Positions 7,317 to 12,133 of a DNA stretch of 15,027 nt are shown here, piece by piece. Positions within the stretch are counted from its first letter, which is position 1; each line of letters opens with the position of its first letter. This stretch comes from an uncultured bacterium. Its GTDB lineage: Bacteria; Actinomycetota; Coriobacteriia; Coriobacteriales; Coriobacteriaceae. The DNA lies in assembly GCA_905214615.1 (NCBI GenBank), contig CAJMMX010000058.1, positions 1 through 15,027 on the forward strand. The letters are read 5' to 3'. The notes under the pieces were generated by a model. That model did not search any database. It was not told the DNA's origin and worked only from the letters and a program-made list of their open reading frames with translations. The position numbers and the translations under genes are program-made.

Positions 7317-7330
7317 TAAAGGTACCTTTA
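7317..7330. promoter_or_regulatory. 14-bp perfect palindrome between pstB and the PhoB-like gene
   Basis: TAAAGGTACCTTTA is fully self-complementary. It starts 10 bp after the pstB stop codon and ends about 40 bp before the regulator start, without a T-run. Position and symmetry suggest a protein-binding site or an mRNA-processing site within the operon. No matching regulator is known to me. Confidence 0.3.
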
Positions 7331-7340
7331 CGAGATGGTA

Positions 7341-8216
7341 TCAGCCAAAACGTCCCGTCAAATAATCCGCTGTGCGCGAATCGGTCGGTTTTTTGAAGAG
7401 CTGAGCGGTGGGCGCGTGCTCCACCAGCTCGCCCAGCAAGAAAAACGCGACCGAGTCGGAGATGCGCGCCGCCTGCTGCATATTGTGCGTAACGACCACC
7501 AACGTGCAGGTCTCCTTGAGCTCGCAGGCAAGCTGCTCCACCACCAGCGTCGACACGGGATCGAGGGCGCTCGTGGGCTCGTCCATCAGCAGAATGTCGG
7601 GCTGCACGGCAAGTGCGCGGGCGATGCACAGGCGCTGCTGCTGTCCACCCGAAAGACCCAGGCCCGACTCTTTGAGCTTGCCCTTGACCTCGTCCCACAG
7701 GGCAGCGCGACGCAGGGAGTCCTCGACCAGCTCATCGAGCACGGCGCGGTCGCGCACACCCATACCGCGAGGACCGTAGGCGACGTTGTCGTAGATGCTC
7801 ATGGGAAATGGGTTGGGGCGTTGGAACACCATGCCCACGCGCTGGCGCAAACGGCAGATGTCGCAATCGCCCAGGATATCTTGACCATCGAGCGCAATCT
7901 TGCCCTCGATGCGGCAATCCTTGATGCCGTCGTTCATGCGGTTAAAGCAGCGCAGCAACGTGGACTTTCCGCAGCCCGAAGGCCCGATGAACGAGGTGAT
8001 CTGCTTGTCGCGGATCTTGATATTCACGTCCTTGAGCGCATGGTGGTCGCCATAGAACAGGTCGAGGCCCTCGACGTCGATGCGCGTCGGCGAGGCGGCA
8101 AGATCCTCTGCCGTGGGGCGAGTCGCATCCCCAACCTCGCGCTCATGCGCGGCCTCGGCCTGCGCTTCCATGAGTTCTTCAAGCTCCGTGGGCTCCACAG
8201 CCGCAGCAGCCGTCAT
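7341..8216 (-). CDS. pstB: phosphate ABC transporter ATP-binding protein PstB
   Basis: This is the ATPase subunit of the high-affinity phosphate importer PstSCAB, acting at the inner face of the membrane. The 291-aa protein has Walker A GPSGCGKST (78-86), the Q-loop in the PstB-specific block F-Q-R-P-N-P-F-P-M-S (131-140), signature LSGGQQQR (188-195), Walker B ILLMDEP (208-214) and the switch histidine in T-H-N-M-Q-Q-A-A-R. The ATG at 8216 is preceded by GGAGG eight bases upstream and is preferred to an ATG at 8231 that overlaps this ribosome site. An acidic, Ala/Glu-rich N-terminal extension of about 45 residues precedes the ABC domain, making it longer than the usual 250-260 aa. No pstS, pstC, pstA or phoU adjoins it; the neighbours are two two-component systems. 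Confidence 0.93.
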   Translation of the reverse strand: MTAAAAVEPTELEELMEAQAEAAHEREVGDATRPTAEDLAASPTRIDVEGLDLFYGDHHALKDVNIKIRDKQITSFIGPSGCGKSTLLRCFNRMNDGIKDCRIEGKIALDGQDILGDCDICRLRQRVGMVFQRPNPFPMSIYDNVAYGPRGMGVRDRAVLDELVEDSLRRAALWDEVKGKLKESGLGLSGGQQQRLCIARALAVQPDILLMDEPTSALDPVSTLVVEQLACELKETCTLVVVTHNMQQAARISDSVAFFLLGELVEHAPTAQLFKKPTDSRTADYLTGRFG

Positions 8217-8230
8217 ACCGCACACCTCCA

Positions 8231-8258
8231 TATCGATATCAATTCAGCAGTATCGATA
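8231..8258. promoter_or_regulatory. twin TATCGATA palindromes upstream of pstB
   Basis: The 8-bp palindrome TATCGATA occurs at 8231-8238 and 8251-8258, 20 bp apart centre to centre, or about two helical turns. The left copy extends to a 10-bp palindrome ATATCGATAT. Both lie directly upstream of the pstB ribosome site. The right copy overlaps a TACTAT -10-like hexamer (minus strand, 8261-8256). This looks like a pair of operators on one face of the DNA, but the regulator is unknown. Confidence 0.35.
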
Positions 8259-8292
8259 GTAGGAATCGCGGCTCATACGCACGTGAGCACAT

Positions 8293-8309
8293 TGTCAAGT
8301 GTTTGTAAG
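8293..8309 (-). promoter_or_regulatory. PhoB/PhoP-box-like direct repeat upstream of pstB
   Basis: On the minus strand CTTACA (8309-8304) and TTGACA (8298-8293) are repeated with an 11-bp period. This is the spacing known for PhoP boxes in Bacillus (TTAACA-like) and for E. coli Pho boxes. It lies within 100 bp of pstB, just after the stop of the VanS-like gene. Two units only, and one alternatively reads as a -35 hexamer, so the call is tentative. Confidence 0.35.
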
Positions 8310-8319
8310 GGCACGCTAG

Positions 8320-9558
8320 CTATGCGGCGGGCAGCTCGATGGTGAATATCGTGTGTTCGGGCATCGATTCACATGCAACGGTACCGCCGTGTGCCGCGAT
8401 GATCTCCTTGGCAATAGCAAGGCCCAAACCGGCACCACCGCGATTGGTCGCACGCGCCGCATCCAGGCGATAGAACTTCTCAAAGATCACCTTGAGCTTA
8501 GCCGCAGGGATAGGATCGCCCTGATTGATAAAGCGCACGCGCACGCCGCCATCGTCTTGGCGCCTGGCCTCAATCGTGATAGTCGAGCCCTCATAGCTAT
8601 AGGCGACGGCGTTTTTCATGATGTTGTTAAACACGCGGGCCATCTTATCGCCATCCACGAGCACCGTCAGGTCCTCGCGAATATCAACCTGGGCTTCCTT
8701 ATGTTGCTCGTTGAGGATGGGATAGAACTCGTCAGCCACCTGAGCCAGCAGCAACCCCAGATCAACATAGCCGCGCGTGAGCACGATATCGTGGAAGTCA
8801 AAGCGCGTGATATCGAAGAACTCTTCGATGAGTGCATCGAGCCGGTGCGCCTTGTCGAGCGCCACGCCCGTAAAGTGCGCACGTTGCTCAACCGGCAGCT
8901 CAGGAGCCTCTTGCAGCAGCGAAAGATAGCCCACCACACTGGCAAGCGGGGTGCGTAGGTCATGTGCCAAGTACGTGACCAGATCGTCCTTGCGATGAGA
9001 CTCGTCACGCAAGGCCTGTTGCACCTTGCGCTCGCGATCGCGCACACGGTTGAGTGCGCCCTCGACCTCCAGGAAGTCGCCGTCGATGTTGTCCCAGGTG
9101 TCGGGGTGATCGATCAGGCGATCTTGAATACGAGCGGCCAGCACACAATCGGCATGCTGCTCGCCCTGCTCATAGCCCTGGTAGTACAGGGCGCGGCCGC
9201 AAAAGAACAGCACGCACACGGCAAGCGCCAGCACAAAGCCAAGCATGTTGAATACAAAGCCGGCATCGAACAGCACCGGCCCTTCGATGCCGCCGAGTGC
9301 CATGGCGCCAATCGCCAACGTCATGGCCCACGCGGCACCGCCAATCACCACGCAGCGGCGTACGATTTCAAATCGATCGATCAGCAAAAAGCCGACAAGC
9401 AGCACCGCCAAGATTCCAGCGATGTTATCGATGCCAATCAGCAGCAGGCTCAGCAAAAAGAGCAGCACCGTTGCAAGCGCGCGGTTGTCGACGACCGACC
9501 TCACGTATTCAAAGAGTCGATCGGGCACCTCGAATGCCTGCCTATCGTCTTTTGTCAT
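8320..9558 (-). CDS. VanS-like sensor histidine kinase
   Basis: This membrane kinase is paired with the regulator just upstream. The 412-aa protein has four predicted transmembrane helices (about 27-43, 46-60, 70-90 and 98-121) with only short outside loops, so it probably senses at or within the membrane. A long cytoplasmic coil leads to HisKA with His199 in A-H-D-L-R-T-P-L. The ATPase domain has the N-box F-N-N-I-M-K-N, a degenerate G1 box N-Q-G-D-P-I of the VanS kind, F-E-K-F-Y-R-L-D and G2 GAGLGLAIAKEI. I prefer the ATG at 9558, with GGGG about eight bases upstream, over a GTG at 9564 that sits too close to that site. It lies 25 bp after the regulator. Classical VanS usually has two helices and an outside loop, so the ligand may differ. 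Confidence 0.88.
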   Translation of the reverse strand: MTKDDRQAFEVPDRLFEYVRSVVDNRALATVLLFLLSLLLIGIDNIAGILAVLLVGFLLIDRFEIVRRCVVIGGAAWAMTLAIGAMALGGIEGPVLFDAGFVFNMLGFVLALAVCVLFFCGRALYYQGYEQGEQHADCVLAARIQDRLIDHPDTWDNIDGDFLEVEGALNRVRDRERKVQQALRDESHRKDDLVTYLAHDLRTPLASVVGYLSLLQEAPELPVEQRAHFTGVALDKAHRLDALIEEFFDITRFDFHDIVLTRGYVDLGLLLAQVADEFYPILNEQHKEAQVDIREDLTVLVDGDKMARVFNNIMKNAVAYSYEGSTITIEARRQDDGGVRVRFINQGDPIPAAKLKVIFEKFYRLDAARATNRGGAGLGLAIAKEIIAAHGGTVACESMPEHTIFTIELPAA

Positions 9559-9583
9559 ATCCACTTCCCCACCATCAAAGGCG

Positions 9584-10279
9584 TTATTCGATTATGTAGC
9601 CGACGCCCCAGACGTTTTTGATAAAGCGCGGCTTTTGAGCGTCGTCGCCGATCTTTTCGCGCAGGTGGCGAATGTGCACCATCACCGTATTGTTGGAGCC
9701 GGGCATAAAATCCTCGTTCCACACCGCGCGGAACAGGTCCTCCACGGCCACCACGCTGCCGCGATGCTCGACCAGATACAGCAAGATGGAATACTCGATG
9801 GGCGTGAGGCGAACCGGTGAACCGTCCACTGTCACGGAACGAGCATCGCGGTTGATCTCAAGGCCGTCGAGCTGGATGGTCGGCGACTCGGCCGCCTGCG
9901 CGCGGCTACCGTAGCTGGTGTAGCGACGAAGCTGAGCGTGCACGCGTGCGATGAGCTCAAGCGGACGGAACGGCTTGACCACATAATCGTCCGCGCCAAG
10001 CGAAAGGCCCTCGATCTTGTCTTGCTGGGCATCGCGCGCCGTCAGCATGATCACGGGATAGGTATGGCTGGAACGGATCGTACGTAGCAGCTCAAAGCCA
10101 TCGATATCGGGCAGCATGACATCCAGCAGCGCCAGATCAAACTCCTGCTCCAAGATTGCCTTGGCAGCATCGGCCCCGCTATAGGCGACCTGTACGTCAA
10201 AGCCTTCTTTTGTAAGGTAGATACCAACCAAGTCGGCGATGGCCTTTTCGTCATCAACTACCAAAATGCGCTCGTTCAT
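9584..10279 (-). CDS. VanR-like OmpR-family response regulator
   Basis: This 231-aa DNA-binding regulator has a receiver with D9-D10, phospho-acceptor Asp53, Thr80 and Lys102. The block K-P-F-R-P-L-E-L-I-A-R-V-x-A-Q-L-R-R at the domain junction is characteristic of VanR-type proteins. The C-terminal winged helix ends in W-G-V-G-Y-I-I-E. The ATG at 10279 has GAGGAG about six bases upstream. It is the first gene of the regulator-kinase pair and diverges from a D,D-carboxypeptidase, which is its most likely target. No vanH, vanA or vanX ligase genes are present, so this is a wall-homeostasis system and not evidence of glycopeptide resistance. Confidence 0.9.
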   Translation of the reverse strand: MNERILVVDDEKAIADLVGIYLTKEGFDVQVAYSGADAAKAILEQEFDLALLDVMLPDIDGFELLRTIRSSHTYPVIMLTARDAQQDKIEGLSLGADDYVVKPFRPLELIARVHAQLRRYTSYGSRAQAAESPTIQLDGLEINRDARSVTVDGSPVRLTPIEYSILLYLVEHRGSVVAVEDLFRAVWNEDFMPGSNNTVMVHIRHLREKIGDDAQKPRFIKNVWGVGYIIE

Positions 10280-10299
10280 GCGTGCTCCTCTCGCGCTCC

Positions 10300-10305
10300 A
10301 TTATG
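10300..10305 (-). promoter_or_regulatory. candidate -10 of the VanR-like gene
   Basis: CATAAT on the minus strand lies 20 bp upstream of the start codon, so transcription would begin just before the GAGGAG ribosome site. No good -35 hexamer is found 16-18 bp further up, which suggests activator dependence, perhaps through the inverted repeat at 10339-10365. Confidence 0.3.
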
Positions 10306-10338
10306 CCCGAGGGGGCGCATGCCACACACAACAAGCGT

Positions 10339-10365
10339 GGGTGATTAAGTCGGCCTTAAGCACCC
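10339..10365. promoter_or_regulatory. 27-bp inverted repeat in the divergent VanR / carboxypeptidase region
   Basis: Arms GGGTGATTAAG (10339-10349) and CTTAAGCACCC (10355-10365) pair at 10 of 11 positions around the 5-bp spacer TCGGC. It is central in the 197-bp region between two divergent start codons, with no T-runs. That location makes it an operator candidate rather than a terminator. Binding by the VanR-like protein is inference. Confidence 0.5.
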
Positions 10366-10431
10366 TTGTGCCCGTTCGGGCGCGGATGTGGGCCACGCAC
10401 GCACGCGATGATCGCCGACACCGGCAAACGA

Positions 10432-10437
10432 TATACT
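10432..10437 (+). promoter_or_regulatory. candidate -10 of the D,D-carboxypeptidase gene
   Basis: TATACT lies 39 bp before the chosen GTG start and matches the -10 consensus at five of six bases. The -35 position is poor, again consistent with activation by a bound regulator. It also argues against the in-frame ATGs at 10366 and 10408, which would lie upstream of the transcript. Confidence 0.35.
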
Positions 10438-10476
10438 CTAGTTCCAGAAGAGACCATCCCGTCGAAAGCGAAATCT

Positions 10477-11817
10477 GTGAAGTCCCTCATCTCTTTTGCA
10501 AAGCGCTCAGCCCAGCTTGCCGCCGGCTTTGTCTGCGCTATCGCCCTTGCCGCTGGCGTGCCCACCGTCGCCGGCGCCCAAGTGCTCACGACCGACAATG
10601 TTTGCGGCAAAACCGCCGATGCGCGCGGCATCACGGCCGAAAACCTGCCCGATATCGATGCGACCAATGCCCTCGTCATGGGCAAAGACGGCACCGTCTA
10701 CTATGGGCGCGGCGCCGATGAGCAGGTCAAAATCGCCTCGATCACCAAGGTCATGACCGCAATCCTAACCGTCGAGAATTGCAAGATGGACGAGAAGGTC
10801 ACGGTAAGCAACACCGCGGCCACCGTGGGCAATTCGACCGCCGGCTTGCTCGAAGGCGACGAGCTTACCGTGGAGCAGGCACTGCGCGGCCTGATGATTC
10901 CCTCGGGCAACGACGCCGCCATCGTGCTCGCCGAATATGTGGGCAAGAAGATCGAGCCTAAGACCAAAGACGCCGAGGCCACCTTTGTGAAGGCCATGAA
11001 CGAGCGCGCTAAGAAGCTCGGCTGCACCGGTACGCTTTTTGAAAACCCGCATGGTCTGGACTTTGATGAGTGGGCTGGCGATATGCACTCAACCGCACAC
11101 GACGTAGCGCTGATGATGCAGGAGGCCATGAAAAACGACACGATCCGCGAGGTCGTAGCGAGCGAGGATTCCTGGATCGAGGTCACGGGCGCCGACGGCG
11201 CCGACCATTCGCATTCCATGGACACGCATAACTATTTGCTGGGCCAAGATGGCAACATCGGTGGCAAGACCGGCACCACCGACGACGCGGGCTATTGCTT
11301 TACGAGCGCCTACAACCGCGACGGCGACGAGATCTACACCGTCGTTTTGAACTCCACCACCACCGACCAGCGCTTTACCGATACCGTAACCCTTGCCAAT
11401 TGGTACTACGGTCACAAGGTGACGGTCGCAATCGCCAACACACAGGAAAAGACCGCCAACGGCAACCCGCTTATGGCGCGTATTGGCCAAACCGACTGGA
11501 CGGATAAGACGATCGACGCCACGCTCGCCGATCCTACGGCGCAAGCGACCGTGTTTTCCCTTGCCGGCGAGGTGACCGAAAAGGTTAGCTACGACGATCT
11601 TTCGGGCACGGTGCATGTGGGCGATAAGGTGGGTAGCGTTACGCTCAAGCAGGACGGCACCAAGATCGCCGTCATGGACCTGGTTGCCGACGAAGAAGGC
11701 GCTGGGCCGAATCCCATTGAATGGCTCCTTGTGAAGCTCGACCGTCTGGGCCGTCGCATCGACAACCGCCCGCTCACGGCAGAAAGCGAGACCGTCGCCA
11801 AGGCGCCCGAGGTGTAG
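10477..11817 (+). CDS. secreted D-alanyl-D-alanine carboxypeptidase (PBP5/DacA type)
   Basis: This serine peptidase removes the terminal D-Ala from peptidoglycan pentapeptides outside the membrane and so limits cross-linking. From the GTG start the protein is 446 aa. A signal peptide with a K/R n-region and Ala-rich core ends near A-G-A-Q at residue 35. The S11 catalytic motifs follow: S88-I-T-K91 (nucleophile and general base), S143-G-N145 and K264-T-G266. A PBP5-type C-terminal beta domain (V-H-V-G-D-K-V-G region, from about 379) and a helix W-L-L-V-K-L-D-R-L that could bind the membrane follow. I chose GTG at 10477 because it gives a normal signal peptide and lies after a -10-like TATACT; its ribosome site (GAAAG) is weak. 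ATGs at 10366 and 10408 are alternatives. It diverges from the VanR/VanS-like pair. Confidence 0.92.
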   Translation: MKSLISFAKRSAQLAAGFVCAIALAAGVPTVAGAQVLTTDNVCGKTADARGITAENLPDIDATNALVMGKDGTVYYGRGADEQVKIASITKVMTAILTVENCKMDEKVTVSNTAATVGNSTAGLLEGDELTVEQALRGLMIPSGNDAAIVLAEYVGKKIEPKTKDAEATFVKAMNERAKKLGCTGTLFENPHGLDFDEWAGDMHSTAHDVALMMQEAMKNDTIREVVASEDSWIEVTGADGADHSHSMDTHNYLLGQDGNIGGKTGTTDDAGYCFTSAYNRDGDEIYTVVLNSTTTDQRFTDTVTLANWYYGHKVTVAIANTQEKTANGNPLMARIGQTDWTDKTIDATLADPTAQATVFSLAGEVTEKVSYDDLSGTVHVGDKVGSVTLKQDGTKIAVMDLVADEEGAGPNPIEWLLVKLDRLGRRIDNRPLTAESETVAKAPEV

Positions 11818-11845
11818 TGCGCAAGAATAATAAGCCCACTGAAAG

Positions 11846-11874
11846 GAGGCGTCCGAAAGGATGCCTCTTTTTTT
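11846..11874 (+). terminator. intrinsic terminator of the carboxypeptidase gene
   Basis: GAGGCGTCC and GGATGCCTC form a 9-bp stem with one G-T pair and a GAAA loop, followed by seven T residues on the plus strand. It starts about 28 bp after the stop codon and is a clear Rho-independent terminator. Confidence 0.88.
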
Positions 11875-11876
11875 GA

Positions 11877-11894
11877 GGGTTCGAATCCCCAGCT
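11877..11894 (+). repeat. 18-bp fragment identical to the T-arm and acceptor start of tRNA-Ser(GCT), inverted
   Basis: GGGTTCGAATCCCCAGCT on the plus strand is identical to the T-loop, T-stem and first acceptor bases of the tRNA-Ser gene, which lies on the minus strand at 11957-11974. The two copies are therefore inverted with about 62 bp between them. Beyond 18 bp the similarity decays. It could be a remnant of an old attachment site or tRNA duplication. Confidence 0.6.
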
Positions 11895-11907
11895 AACGTG
11901 GTTCAAC

Positions 11908-11934
11908 TAAAAAAGGGCCCCTTTCGGAACCCTT
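11908..11934 (-). terminator. intrinsic terminator after tRNA-Ser
   Basis: On the minus strand AAGGGTTCC pairs with GGGGCCCTT (two G-U pairs) around a GAAA loop, followed by a run of T residues (A residues at 11909-11914 on the plus strand). It starts about 15 bp after the tRNA 3' end and lies back to back with the carboxypeptidase terminator. Confidence 0.82.
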
Positions 11935-11948
11935 CTTTCAAGTCATAC

Positions 11949-12039
11949 TGGCGGAGAGCTGGGGATTCGAACCCCAGATGCCCTTTTGGGGCATACTCGC
12001 TTAGCAGGCGAGCACCTTCGGCCTCTCGGTCAGCTCTCC
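11949..12039 (-). tRNA. tRNA-Ser(GCT)
   Basis: This 91-nt tRNA includes an encoded CCA end (11949-11951). The acceptor stem GGAGAGC (12039-12033) pairs with GCTCTCC (11959-11953), and the discriminator is G. The anticodon stem CTCGC/GCGAG encloses the loop CTGCTAA, giving anticodon GCT, which reads serine AGC/AGT codons. The long variable arm (TATGCCCC-AAAA-GGGCA) and the T-arm CTGGGGTTCGAATCCCCAG are those of a class II tRNA. It has its own promoter and terminator. Confidence 0.96.
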
Positions 12040-12053
12040 GTAACAGCCGTTCT

Positions 12054-12082
12054 ATAGTAACCAAACAGTCGAAGTTGGGCAA
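12054..12082 (-). promoter_or_regulatory. promoter of tRNA-Ser
   Basis: On the minus strand TTGCCC (12082-12077) and TACTAT (12059-12054) are spaced by exactly 17 bp. Transcription would start near 12047, a few bases before the tRNA 5' end at 12039. The -35 also forms the far arm of a GGGCAA/TTGCCC hairpin after the large upstream gene, with no T-run. Confidence 0.6.
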
Positions 12083-12133
12083 GAGGGAATTTTCTAATTG
12101 CCCGGCGGCCTTTCCTCCTTGCAGTTTTCGCCC

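Noticed and set aside
7335..8345. 336-aa open frame on the plus strand opposite pstB
   Set aside because: pstB with all its ABC motifs occupies the minus strand. The plus frame lacks any recognisable domain.
10366..10476. Carboxypeptidase start at the ATG at 10366 or 10408
   Set aside because: These would place 23-37 charged residues before the signal peptide and lie upstream of the best -10. The GTG at 10477 gives a normal signal peptide, although its ribosome site is weak.
8320..11817. Glycopeptide-resistance operon
   Set aside because: Only VanR/VanS-like regulators and a PBP5-type carboxypeptidase are present. There is no D-Ala-D-Lac or D-Ala-D-Ser ligase, dehydrogenase or VanX, so resistance is not supported.
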